A stretch of DNA of 64,000 nt from Artemisia argyi (lineage: Eukaryota > Streptophyta > Magnoliopsida > Asterales > Asteraceae). The position numbers were made by a program, and so were the translations under genes. Each line of letters begins with the position of its first letter. Positions within the stretch are counted from its first letter, which is position 1. A model generated the notes under the pieces. The model was not told the origin of the DNA, did not search any database, and worked only from the letters and a program-made list of their open reading frames with translations. Shown one piece after another: positions 45,404 to 57,164 of the stretch. The stretch is from assembly GCA_030686995.1 (NCBI GenBank), contig CM060702.1:71309354-71373353 (forward strand). Reading direction: 5' to 3'.

Positions 45404-48400
45404 TGATGAGTGCTCAAACACTCATTTGGTCAAATCTGAACTGCAAAATATACAAAAATACTCAGAAATGCATCAAAATACTGAAAATATTCAAAAATTG
45501 TGTTTTATATAGTTCAGATGCAAAATGAGTAAAAACAGATGAAAAACATACACAGTTTGCATAATTGGCAGTTTCAGTCCCCGAACTTTCAAAAATTAAT
45601 AGAATTGGTCCCTGAGCATAAATTTTTGGTTGAAAAGTCAAAAATGGTCCTTGGAAATTCACATGTGTCACTTTTAATCCCTGGATGAAAATTTTGAGAA
45701 AATTACAAGTTTAGTCCCCGGATTTTGAAACTTGACAGATTTGGTCCCCGGGTGTTTTAAAATGGAAAATTTTATTTATGGTCCTTATATTATTGGGGTA
45801 TGACAACAATGGTCCTTTGGATAACTTTAGGGGTGTGACAACTTCAGTCCCTCAGAAAATCAGAATTTGCATGACTAGTCCTTGGGCTTTTATAGCTAAC
45901 TAAACCAAATGGAACCTTTGATATTTCCAAACCCAAATCCAAACCAAAATAAATCCAGCCCACCACAAGCCCTGATCCATCCAAAACCCCAGCCCAAAAA
46001 ACCCTTGGGCCCAAAGCTTAAAACAAAACCCTTTTAATAAAAACGTACCCCGTATTATTATCCCCATGGTCAACCATCTTTGACCTCCAACTCACCAACC
46101 TTTTTCCTCCCCCTAGCCTGCTGCTAGTCTGCCATCTCCAACACTATCATCACACCCCCACCTCCCTTTCACTGCAACACTCAATCCCTACTTACCTTTC
46201 CACCACAAAACACCAAAATACCACTCCCTGCCAAGCCCTAAAAGCCAAAGTGCAAAGCTCCATTTTCCCGCCAAAATGTAATCAAACGGCCAAGAGTGAT
46301 ATAGCTCATCCAACGGCTCCAAATCAAAGTGGGAAAGAGCCAAGAAAGCTTATTGAAGCTTATAAATAAAGAAAAGGAGGCAGAGGTGAAGCAATTAATT
46401 TTTTTATGGTAGTTCAGGTTAGAAAAGTAGTGGTAGTTAGTTTTCAAGCTCAATTGTAAGTTAAATTTAAGTTGTAATTTCAAATCCTTGAAGTGTAATT
46501 TGAACTTGTTTTAAATATCAATTTCAGTCTTTTTTATTCCAAAATCAGTTGATACTTTAATTCCTTGAAAAATCTCATGTTAGTTTTGAAGTGGAATGAG
46601 TTGTTGTTAATTAGTTGATTAAGCCTAATTTGCTCACTGAAAAGCTTTTGCAAGCTCACTTAGCTTTGCAACTGGTTCCATCTTAAAAATCATAAAAAGT
46701 CAACTTGAAAGTCAACAAAGAGCTCATGGGGGTGATAAGTTAATCCAGAGGGGATCTATGTGGTTAGGCTTGTTTTGAGTGGTGTATTGGTCAGCTATAA
46801 CCTGTGATTTACATACCTTATTTGAGGTCAGATCATATAATTCTCATTCTTATTTGATTACTGTTATGCTATTACCTATGAAGTTGGCTTGAATGCTTTC
46901 TAGTGACTGTTTTCTGCTGTTTAGTACTTAATATAGCTTGCTTTAGGATTATTTTTCAGTTTCTTAGCTAAATTGTTGTTGTAACTTCTTTAAATTCTCA
47001 TCAGCCTAGATATAGTAGTGTTTGGATAAGTCAGTCATTCTATGTTCCAGCTTGGTTTAGATGTTAAATTTGGTTGAATCAGATCATACTTAGTTTACTT
47101 AGATTACTTAAACATTCAAACTCAGTAGTATTTCAACAAAAAGTGAAATTTGGTTTTTAAAGTTTATAGCAGTTGCACAGTTAGGGATTTGGAGTAGTTA
47201 AATCATCATTTAGGGTTACTACTTGTTTAGGGTGCTTCCATTTGCCTCAATATAGCTTAGTATAATCACATTAGTTATCTAGGATCTTTTAAATTTCAAT
47301 TTAGTCAACTGGTGCAAAAAAAAAAAAAAAAAAAAAAAAGTTTAAAAGTCAAATGTGCAAACCTGTGAAATGAAGCAAAACATCAGATAGATTGTGGGCT
47401 TCACCACTCAATGGAATTTGATAAGAATTGTTGTTCTGTTATCCTTGATAGTTTTTCTTTCACTGTCAAAAAGAAATTTTTAATTTGGTGTTCATTTGAT
47501 CCCGTAAATTTAGCCTCAAAGTCACCCATTTGACCCAAGTCTCCCCTGCACCCCAGGTTTGGGACAGAATTCAATTGACCACAATTGGGTCATTTCTGGA
47601 TAAATCAGTGTGAAACTTGTTGTTTTAGGAACTCCGTTAGGTAGACTTTAAGATTGTGTTTCTAGTTTTTCCTTTGGAGCTTATTTAGTTGCTTATTTGA
47701 GCCCTCATTTGACCCCTTTGGACCACTGGACCTGCTGTATGCATCTCAGTTCAACTGAGCTTGCTTGATTTTGAAATTTTCTTGGATTTAACTTATTAAA
47801 TTGTAGTTTTTAGTTGTTTACTTAAAGTTGTGTTTGTGTATGTTGTTGATAGCCTTTAGCTTTTGCTTATTGTTGTGCTTCTTTGTTGACTGTTAAGGTT
47901 AAAAAGCTCATTTTAAAACAAATACTTCCACTGTTAAGAATTTGAACTTGCACAAGCTTGTTTTAGCTCACCATTCGGATCATCCAAGCTTTCATAGCTC
48001 ACATTGAGTTTTTTGACAGCTTGTACACCTTTGGGTTTTGCTTATGAACTTTTGAATTAGTTTGTACCACCCATACACTTAACTGTTTGGAACATCATTT
48101 CAGTCTTTAGTCCCAATTTCTTGAGCTTCTAAATTGTTCCACACTTAAGCTTTTCCTGAGCTTGTGAGTTTTTTTTGGAATGCTCACTGTATGGACTTGT
48201 TGGATCAAGTTTCATCTTGGGCTTACAAGCTTATTGTATAAGCTTAAATTGGCCTGCATGTCTGCTCATTTGGACTGTATGGAGGGTTAGGACTAGGAAG
48301 TGCTTATTCCTGTTGTGTAGCTTATCAGCTGTGCTTATCATTTTGAGTTTGTTTATTTCAAGTGCTCTCTGTCTGATTTACCTTTGTGAAGTCAATTGTA

Positions 48401-49564
48401 GCTCCGTGTGTTGCTTGTTCAAAAGTTCATAGATCCTGATAAGCTTATAAGCTTATCTGCTTATTTCTTAAGCTCCCATTATGCTTATTTCTGAGATTTA
48501 GCCTTAGTTCCTTTGTAAAAGTTGCTCTATATCAGTAGTTAATTAGTTTGAAAAAAGAAAAATCCAAAAAACCAAACTTAATTTTTAGTGATATCTTTCA
48601 TTTAACATAATTTAGCTTTTTAATTTTTCTTTTTAAATTTTTGTCAAGTACTTATCTGTTTTTATATTTTTATTAAATTCCTAGTGTATTAAAGTATTTG
48701 TAGAAATTTTTTCAGATTTTTCTCCTTTCATTTAGTATTTATTATAATTAATATTAGTTTAATAATAATTAAGTAATATTAGTTAATTAAATAGGTTTAT
48801 TAATTTTTATTTAACAATAGTACTTTTTCATATTTTTCCTGGGTTTTATATATCATAAAATAATTTTAGGAAATTTTTCATAATTTTCACTATTCATTTT
48901 CTATGTTTCTTAATTTTAATTAGTTTAAAACTAATTAATAAATAGTAATTAATTAATAATAAATAGAGAAAAAGTAGGAAAAATATATTTTTAGTTTTAA
49001 AATTACTTTTATATTATTTTAGAATTTTTAGAATTAAATTTTCATTTTTCTAGCTTAATTTCATAATTAGTGTAATTTAAATATTATTAATTAGATATTA
49101 AATAGTAATTAATTAATAGTAATTAATTAAATAGTGTAAAAATTATTTTTCTTTTTCTAAAAATTTTCTTTTATTATTAGGATCGTAAAAATGTAATTTT
49201 TATATCCGTAGGTATTTTATTTCACAAAACTCGCGTTTTATTTCGTACGCTAACGTAACTTTAAATCAATCGAACGCGTTTTTAGACTTAGCTTACGTTT
49301 TTAGGTTATCTGATCATCAGTAATTGTTTGTATAGTGTTTCTAAGTTATTTTCATTCCTCATCTCGTAGTGTAATCATACAAACCAAATTTCTTACCTTT
49401 CCGTCCAAATTCACCCGATCACAAACCCGTTTTTGTACCATCACACCTCGTCGGGACATAACGACCCGGGGAAACCCTATACTTCCACGGAGATTTGGTC
49501 TGAGACGTTTGACTTAGTTGACCATTGACCTGGTCAATTTAGGTTGACCGTTTGGGACCGATCA
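45404..49564 (+). repeat. 5' LTR of the 11.2-kb element
   Basis: 4161 bp. It contains TTTGGTCCC-type repeats (45560-45880), a poly-A run (about 47316-47339), GCTTATAAGCTTAT-type palindromes near 48440, and a very A/T-rich part with TTAATTAAT words (48560-49180). The 81-, 85- and 60-codon frames present here recur in the other LTR and are not genes. Confidence 0.93.
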
Positions 49565-49569
49565 AATTT

Positions 49570-49589
49570 TGGCGCCGCTGCCGGGGAGG
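49570..49589 (+). promoter_or_regulatory. Primer-binding site, tRNA-Asp type
   Basis: TGGCGCCGCTGCCGGGGAGG, five bases after the LTR end. It is the complement of the tRNA-Asp 3' end with one or two differences. The GGGACCGATCA that precedes it is the LTR terminus. Confidence 0.85.
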
Positions 49590-49841
49590 TCGTGCGCGTT
49601 ATTCTAAAACGGTTTTCAGATTAATGATTTTGGAATTCACTCCTTTGTAAATTTACCATCCTTGTGTATATTTTCATAAAAACAGTTCCCGAAAACTTTG
49701 TAAAATTAGTTTTCAACGAACACAAAAAACCCAAAAAGATTTTCTTTCTTATTTGTACAAAATGTATTTCCAAAAACCCAAAAATATTCATCTTTACCCT
49801 CCTACCCTTTTGATTCTTCATTTCTTACCCTCCAAAACCAT

Positions 49842-50609
49842 TTGATTCTTTCTATGTCTCATCCACACCTTCTGATTTGCCAGTGGTGTGGTAGTTCTTA
49901 TAATGGTGGTAATTGCCCCGGTTGTGGCATGGTAGAGTCAGGAAACGGGTCTGTCTATAACCAAGATCCCTATTCCTACCATGACACGACTGATTTATTC
50001 CATCAGCTACCACACCATGATACTCAGCAGTTTTACTGTTGTGAGTACTGTGGTGGTTCACACTACAGTTCTGATTGTCAATCAGGAAACACGCTTGTCT
50101 ATGAGCAGGTTCCTGATAACAATTATGACTACAGCACATATGACTCACAGCCACATCAGTTTTACTGTTGTGATTACTGTGGAGGTCCACACTTCAGCTC
50201 AGATTGTCAAACAGGGAATCCAATTCCCTGTAACAATCTTGACACATCGTATTATAACCAACCTCCACAGTCCCAATTGAGTCAGGCACTTCTTCCAGAA
50301 ATGCAAAATATGATGAAAATTTGTGATGAACTTAAGGATTTAGTTAAAGATTTTGCTCAAAAATATACACATAAGAAATCTATGGAAGAATTGTTGGCTG
50401 AAGAGCAGGCTGCTAACGTAAATTCCCAAGATGCCTATGAAAAATCTATCAGGGAATCAATTGCAAAAGAAAAAGCAGCCAAATCTAGCTCTTTGTTCCG
50501 TTTTATTCCTAATGACAGTGATGATGAAGATACACTTGATATCCTTCAATTCTATAAAGATTCATCAAGTTCATCAGTTGATATCCCAGCAGTTGAGATT
50601 CCATCTTAA
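49842..50609 (+). CDS. Retrotransposon protein with CCHC-like knuckles
   Basis: The 255-codon frame starts 250 bp after the primer site. It holds one cysteine cluster (CQWCGSSYNGGNCPGC) and two knuckles, CEYCGGSHYSSDC and CDYCGGPHFSSDC, spaced C-x2-C-x3-H-x4-C, one residue shorter than the canonical retroviral CCHC. A Lys/Glu-rich helical part (KSMEELLAEEQAA) and an acidic Ser/Asp-rich tail follow. No capsid-type Gag core is visible. It ends in a single TAA; the next frame is in the same register. Such proteins are common in daisy-family element annotations. A nucleic-acid-binding structural role is inferred from the knuckles. Confidence 0.7.
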   Translation: MILSMSHPHLLICQWCGSSYNGGNCPGCGMVESGNGSVYNQDPYSYHDTTDLFHQLPHHDTQQFYCCEYCGGSHYSSDCQSGNTLVYEQVPDNNYDYSTYDSQPHQFYCCDYCGGPHFSSDCQTGNPIPCNNLDTSYYNQPPQSQLSQALLPEMQNMMKICDELKDLVKDFAQKYTHKKSMEELLAEEQAANVNSQDAYEKSIRESIAKEKAAKSSSLFRFIPNDSDDEDTLDILQFYKDSSSSSVDIPAVEIPS

Positions 50610-50645
50610 ACAACTGCTATCACACCCGAAGTTCACACTCACTCT

Positions 50646-51668
50646 TTGAACATGGGGGATGAGCATCTTGACACTATTCCTGCAAAGGAATCGGACGAAT
50701 TCATAAAGTCTAGTGTTGAGAACCTTGTCCCAATCCCGAGAGAGTCACAGGGAACTTTGGATCATATGTGTGATTTACCTTCCCCTCTTGAGTGTTCAAA
50801 CGATCATTTTGAGACTTTCTCAGATTTTAATGATGATTGTACATCTCATGGAGACATTGAGTATATTGAGGCATCACTCCCTCAGTCTGATGCTGATCCT
50901 CTTCTTGAGGAGTTCGCCGATGAACTTACTCACATCAATCCACTTTCATTGGAAAGTGATGATGGTCTCCTCGACTTTGAAGCCGGTCTGGGAGAAATTG
51001 AAAGTCTCCTATATCATGATCCACCACTCAGTTCTTATCCCAGCAGTCCAATAGAGAATGTTAATCTCTTTGTTCCCGAAACATTCAATACTACTTTCAC
51101 CAATCCTCTATTTGAATTCGAATCTGAATTCACTTTGATTTCTGATAATCCACTCTTTGGTATTCGGAATGAGGATTGTGATGAGTCTATTTCGGAACAT
51201 GAATTCACAGATTCACATCTTGTGAATAATTCTCTTCATGAGGAGTTCTCCGGTGAACTCACTCATCATATTATGACTCCTCCGGAGTTTGATATCCTGG
51301 GGGGAGATGCACTCAATCATGAGAATTTGCAAATTCCCACCCACCCTCCCGGGATGTTTTTGAGCTTAACCCTTGAAATCCAAATTCAGGCTAATGAACC
51401 TGCTCTCGAGGAAGAAGATCTTATCATGATTTTCATCATGATTTTCTTCCTTTTCTTCACCTTTAAGGTGACTTCTCTTGTTCTTCACTCCTTCAGGAAT
51501 GAAGATACCATATTTGATCCCGACATTTTCATGTATCATTATCTTGAGCCGGATACTTATCTCATTGGTGTGGAACTTTCACGTGCTTCAAATGTTTGTC
51601 CAAACATCTTGAATGAAAGTCCGATGGAGATTCCTTCTTCCACATCATGCTTCCCCAAGGACAAATGA
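50646..51668 (+). CDS. Second retrotransposon frame, acidic with one membrane-like segment
   Basis: 340 codons, starting NMGDEHLDTIPAKESDEFIK and continuing with Asp/Glu/Ser-rich sequence. At about residues 265-290 is a hydrophobic stretch (LIMIFIMIFFLFFTFKVTSL) that could span a membrane. The C-terminus contains ILNESPMEIPSS. It is in the same register as the preceding knuckle protein, with only a TAA and 12 codons between, so the two were probably once one frame, or are joined by readthrough. No enzyme motif is recognised. Confidence 0.55.
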   Translation: MNMGDEHLDTIPAKESDEFIKSSVENLVPIPRESQGTLDHMCDLPSPLECSNDHFETFSDFNDDCTSHGDIEYIEASLPQSDADPLLEEFADELTHINPLSLESDDGLLDFEAGLGEIESLLYHDPPLSSYPSSPIENVNLFVPETFNTTFTNPLFEFESEFTLISDNPLFGIRNEDCDESISEHEFTDSHLVNNSLHEEFSGELTHHIMTPPEFDILGGDALNHENLQIPTHPPGMFLSLTLEIQIQANEPALEEEDLIMIFIMIFFLFFTFKVTSLVLHSFRNEDTIFDPDIFMYHYLEPDTYLIGVELSRASNVCPNILNESPMEIPSSTSCFPKDK

Positions 51669-52479
51669 ATTCGGGGTCGAGTCAAGCTAGCGACTCGGTA
51701 AACAAAAACAGTAGCATTTACTTAGGGTTTTCACCCTACGTGTGGGGGAGTTACCCCACTGTGGTTACAAATGAAGTGAAAAACAAAATGGTGTTTCCAC
51801 ATTTAGCTTGTAATGTTGCCCCTTTTACGTTCAAAATGTCGGAATAATAGCCGGGACTTTGAATATTGAGGACAATATTCATTCTAAGTGTGGTGGGGGG
51901 GGGGGGGGGGGTATTTCGCAATTCTAGCGAATTTTATCACATTTTACCATCTAGTACCCCCGTTTTTGGCAAAAATTTTTAAATTTTTTTTCACTAAAGT
52001 TCAAAATTTTTTGTGGTTATCAGTCCGCCTTGTCTAACCGACAAAAGGATTGGCTAGTCCAGGAGCAAACAGCTCTTGGTAAAGACATCTCAAATCCGTT
52101 GACGGCTTGCAATCTGCCCAAAATTGGTAAATCAACTCGTCATATCCTATAAAGCGAATGAGTTGGCTAGCTCGCAAGATTATGGCTTGTGATAAAGGCA
52201 GTGGAAAAACCATAATTGGTAATCAGCTCACCAAGATGTTGACTATTCCATCAAGAGTTGGCTAGTCCAGAAGCAAACGGCTTTTGGTAAAGACAAATCA
52301 AATCCGTTGACAGCTGGTGGTTTGCTCAAAATCACATGGTTATCAAGTGGACCATAGTTCTTACTCGAACTGATACATTTGGCTACTCCAGAAGTGATGG
52401 CTTTTGGTAAAGAGTTTAAAATCCATTAAGTTTTCAAAGCAGTTATTGCTAGGGACTAGCAATAGTTTAGTGTGGGGAT
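51669..52479 (+). other. Non-coding 3' internal region of the 11.2-kb element
   Basis: It contains GGGACTTTGAATATTGAGGA then CAATATTCATTCTAAGTGTG and a G-run (51896-51910). Three to four degenerate copies of a phrase with GTTGGCTAGTCCAGAAGCAA and TTTTGGTAAAGACA (near 52040, 52255, 52380) end at the polypurine-like GTGTGGGGAT next to the LTR. Confidence 0.6.
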
Positions 52480-55400
52480 TGATGAGTGCTCAAACACTCA
52501 TCATTTTTGGTCAAATATGAACTGCAAAACATACAAAAACACTCGTAAATGCATCAAAATACTGAAAGTATTCAAAAATTGTGTTTTATATGTTTCAGAT
52601 GCAAAATGAGTAAAAACAGATGAAAAACGTACAAAGTTTGCATAATTGGCAGTTTTAGTCCCCGAACTTTCAAAAATTAACAGAATTGGTCCCTGAGCAT
52701 AAATTTTTGGTTGAAAAGTCAAAAATGGTCCTTGGAAATTCACATGTGTCACTTTTAATCCCTGGATGAAAATTTTGAGAAAATTACAAGTTTAGTCCCC
52801 GGATTTTGAAACTTGACAGATTTGGTCCCCGGGTGTTTAAAAATGGAAAATTTTATTTATGGTCCTTATATTATTGGGGTATGACAACAATGGTCCTTTG
52901 GATAACTTTAGGGGTGTGACAACTTCAGTCCCTCAGAAAATTAGAATTTGCATGACTAGTCCTTGGGCTTTTATAGCTAACTAAACCAAATGGAACCTTT
53001 GATATTTCCAAACCCAAATCCAAACCAAAATAAATCCAGCCCACCACAAACCCTGATCCATCCAAAACCCCAACCCAACAAACCCTTTGGCCCAAAGCTT
53101 AAAACAAAACCCTTTTAATAAAAAAGTACCCCGTATTATTATCCCCAGGGTTAACCATCTTTGACCTCCAACTCACCCACCTTTTCCCTCCCCCTAGCCT
53201 GCTGCTAGTCTGCCATCTCCAACACTATCATCACACCCCCACCTCCCTTTCACTACAACACTTAATCCCTACTTACCTTTCCACCACAAAACACCAAAAT
53301 ACCACCCCCTGCCAAGCCCTAAAAGCCAAAGTGCAAAGCTCCATTTTCCCGCCAAAATGTAATCAAACGGCCAAGAGTGATATAGCTCATCCAACGGCTC
53401 CAAATCAAAGTGGGAAAGATCCAAGAAAGCTTATTGAAGCTTATAAATAAAGAAAAGGAGGCAGAGGTAAAGCAGTTAATTTTTTTATGGTAGTTTAGGT
53501 TAGAAAAGTAGTGGTAGTTAGTTTTCAAGCTCAATTGTAAGTTAAATTTAAGTTGTAATTTCAAATCCTTGAAGTGTAATTTGAACTTGTTTTAAATATC
53601 AATTTCAGTCTTTTTTATTCCAAAATCAGTTGATATTTTAATTCCTTTAAAAATCTCATGTTAGTTTTGAAGTGGAATGAGTTGTTGTTAATTAGTTGAT
53701 TAAACTTAATTTGCTCACTGAAAAGCTTTTGCAAGCTCACTTAGCTTTGCAACTGGTTCCATCTCAAAAATCATAAAAAGTCAACTTGAAAGTCAACAAA
53801 GAGCTCATGGGGGTGATAAGTTAATCCAGAGGGGATTTATGTGGTTAGGCTTGTTTTGAGTGGTGTATTGGTCAGCTATAACCTGTGATTTACATACCTT
53901 ATTTGAGGTCAGATCATATAATTCTCATTCTTATTTGATTACTGTTATGCTATTACCTATGAAGTTGGATTGAATACTTTCTAGGGACTGTTTTCTGCTG
54001 TTTAGTACTTAATATAGCTTGCTTTAGGATTATTTTTCAGTTTCTTAGCTAAATTGTTGTTGTAACTTCTTTAAATTCTCATCAGCCTAGATATAGTCGT
54101 GTTTGGATCAGTCAGTCTTTCTATGTTCCAGCTTGGTTTAGATTTTAAATTTGGTTGAATCAGATCATACTTAGTTTACTTAGGTTACTTAAACATTCAA
54201 ACTCAGTAGTATTTCAACAAAAAGTGAAATTTGGTTTTTAAAGTTTATAGCTGTTGCACAGTTAGGGATTTGGAGTAGTTAAATCATCATTTAGGGTTAC
54301 TACTTGTTTAGGGTGCTTCCATTTGCCTCAATATAGCTTAGTATAATCACATTAGTCATCTAGGATCTTTTAAATTTCAATTTAGTCAACTGGTGCAAAA
54401 AAAAAAAAAAAAAAAAAGTTTAAAAGTCAAATGTGCAAACCTATGAAATGGAGCAAAACATCAGATAGATTGTGGGCTTCACCACTCAATGGAATTTGAT
54501 AAGAATTATTGTTCTGTTATCCTTGATAGTTTGTCTTTCACTGTCAAAAAGAAATTTTTAATTTGGTGTTCATTTGATCCCGTAAATTTAGCCTCAAAGT
54601 CACCCATTTGACCTAAGTCTCCCCTGCACCCCAGGTTTGGGACAGAATTCAATTGACCACAATTGGGTCATTTCTGGATAAATCAGTGTGAAACTTGTTG
54701 TTTTAGGAACTCCGTTAGGTAGACTTTAAGATTGTGTTTTTAGTTTTTCCTTTGGAGCTTATTTAGTTGCTTATTTGAGCCCTCATTTGACCCCTTTGGA
54801 CCACTGGACCTGCTGTATGCATCTCAGTTCAACTGAGCTTGCTTGATTTTGAAATTTTCTTGGATTTAACTTATTAAATTGTAGTTTTTAGTTGTTTACT
54901 TAAAGTTGTGTTTGTGTATGTTGTTGATAGCCTTTAGCTTTTGCTTATTGTTGTGCTTCTTTGTTGACTGCTAAGGTTCAAAAGCTCATTTTAAAACAAA
55001 TACTTCCACTGTTAAGAATTTGAACTTGCACAAGCTTGTTTTAGCTCACCATTCTGTTCATCCAAGCTTTCATAGCTCACCTTGAGTTTTTTGACAGCTT
55101 GTACACCTGTGGGTTTTGCTTATGAACTTTTGAATTAGTTTGTACCACCCATACACTCAACTGTTTGGAACATCATTTCAGTCTTTAGTCCCAATTTCTT
55201 GAGCTTCTAAATTGTTCCACACTTAAGCTTTTCCTGAGCTTGTGAGTTTTTTTTGGAATGCTCACTGTATGGACTTGTTGGATCAAGTTTCATCTTGGGC
55301 TTACAAGCTTATTGTATAAGCTTAAATTGGCCTGCATGTCTGCTCATTTGGACTGTATGGAGGGTTAGGACTAGGAAGTGCTTATTCCTGTTGTGTAGCT

Positions 55401-56620
55401 TATCAGCTGTGCTTATCATTTTGAGTTTGTTTATTTCAAGTGCTCTCTGTCTGATTTACCTTTGTGAAGTCAATTGTAGCTCAGTGTGTTGCTTGTTCAA
55501 AAGTTCATAGATCCTGATAAGCTTATAAGCTTATTTGCTTATTTCTTAAGCTCTCATTATGCTTATTTCTGAGAGTTAGCCTTAGTTCCTTTGTAAAAAG
55601 TTGCTCTATATCAGTAGTTAATTAGTTTGAAAAAAGAAAAATCCAAAAAACCAAACTTAATTTTTAGTGATAGCTTCCATTTAACATAATTTAGCTTTTT
55701 AATTTTTCTTTTTAAATTTTTGTCAAGTACTTATCTGTTTTTATATTTTTATTAAATTCCTAGTGTATTAAAGTATTTGTAGAAATTTTTTCAGATTTTT
55801 CTCCTTTCATTTAGTATTTATTATAATTAATATTAGTTTAATAATAATTAAGTAATATTAGTTAATTAAATAGGTTTATTAATTTTTATTTAACAATAGT
55901 ACTTTTTCATATTTTTCCTGGGTTTTATATATCATAAAATAATTTTAGAAAATTTTTCATAATTTTCACTATTCATTTTCTATTTTTCTTAATTTTAATT
56001 AGTTTAAAACTAATTAATAAATAGTAATTAATTAATAATAAATAGAGAAAAAGTAGGAAAAATATATTTTTAGTTTTAAAATTACTTTTATATTATTTTA
56101 GAATTAATTTTTCATTTTTCTAGCTTAATTTCATAATTAGTGTAATTTAAATATTATTAATTAGATATTAAATAGTAATTAATTAAATAGTGTAAAAATT
56201 ATTTTTCTTTTTCTAAAAATTTTCTTTTATTATTAGGATCGTAAAAATATAATTTTCATATCCGTAGGTATTTTATTTCACAAACCTCGCGTTTTATTTC
56301 GTACGCTAACGTAACTTTAAATCAATCGAACGCATTTTTAGACTTAGCTTACGTTTTTAGGTTATCTGATCATCAGTAATTGTTTTTATAGTGTTTCTAA
56401 GTTATTTTCATTCCTCATCTCGCAGTGTAATCATACAAACCAAATTTCTTACCTTTCCGTCCAAATTCACTCGATCACAAACCCGTTTTTGTACCATCAC
56501 ACCTCGTCGGGACATAACGACCCGGGGAAACCCTATACTTCCACGGAGATTTGGTCTGAGACGTTTGACTTAGTTGACCATTCACCTGGTCAATTTAGGT
56601 TGACCGTTTGGGACCGATCA
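52480..56620 (+). repeat. 3' LTR of the 11.2-kb element
   Basis: 4141 bp, colinear with the 5' LTR. Its poly-A run is shorter (about 54397-54417) and it lacks a few small segments of the 5' copy. Confidence 0.93.
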
Positions 56621-57041
56621 GTATGCTTATTACGTATGGACGGAAAATATGTGGAATATGCTCAATAAAATCATTGCTCACATTATCTCCAACATATAAT
56701 CTGTGGCGTAGACTATCACCCGTGTAAGAACTATGTGTTGGAGGTTCTTTCTGCAAGTTCGGGACTTTTGTAGATCTTGAATTTGTACTTCTTCGGTGAT
56801 CTACGATTGGTACTTCATCCAAGTCAGGGACTTCATTCAAGTCCGGGACTTGTGCAGCCTTTCCCCTTTTGTCCTTTGCGCTCGGACGTCCACGTGTATT
56901 TTTTTGAATAGCTGGTTCACGTGTGTCAACAGATTCAGGCTGGAATATCTCTCTCAACTTCGTTAACATATTTTTCTTGACAAACGACGTTGATTTGCTA
57001 AAAATATTCTTGAATTGTTGCATGCCATCGTTAAACGAAGT

Positions 57042-57075
<34 letters not shown>

Positions 57076-57164
57076 CCAGGTTCGCTGGAAGAGCCATCTT
57101 CAGGCGGGGGCCTATTGATAACAGGCCACGGAACAGATAAGACCCATGTTCTTATGTGCTTATG
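56621..57164 (-). pseudogene. OTU-like cysteine peptidase relic, N-terminal part
   Basis: The open minus-strand frame includes INRPPPEDGSSSEPG, a run of Asp coded by a (GAT)n microsatellite (about 57039-57073), a basic segment KNTRGRPSAKDKRGK, and IEHIPHIFRPYVISI, which is the usual lead into the OTU GDGNCGFR core. That core is at 45360-45390, on the other side of the inserted LTR element. The upstream limit of the frame is uncertain. Confidence 0.7.

Larger units (their letters stand above)
45404..56620 (+). mobile_element. LARD-like gypsy LTR retrotransposon, 11.2 kb, 4.1-kb LTRs
   Basis: LTRs at 45404-49564 and 52480-56620 begin TGATGAGTGCTCAAACACTC and end GGGACCGATCA. The exact TSD GTATG lies at 45399-45403 and 56621-56625. 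A primer site of tRNA-Asp type is at 49570, and the purine-rich GTGTGGGGAT precedes 52480. The internal region is only 2.9 kb and codes two frames without polymerase, integrase or protease motifs. Long LTRs with a short internal region match the LARD type. LTRs are nearly identical (scattered substitutions, a few indels such as about 10 bp at 49029 and 12 bp near 49120), so the insertion is recent. It splits an OTU gene relic. Confidence 0.93.

Noticed and set aside
46238..49517. Three frames of 81, 85 and 60 codons
   Set aside because: They lie in the 5' LTR and recur almost unchanged at 53319-53564, 55253-55510 and 56391-56573 in the 3' LTR. Their similarity reflects the young age of the element, not selection.
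50713..51054. A 113-codon frame inside the second retrotransposon frame
   Set aside because: It overlaps the longer 340-codon frame in another register and has no independent support.
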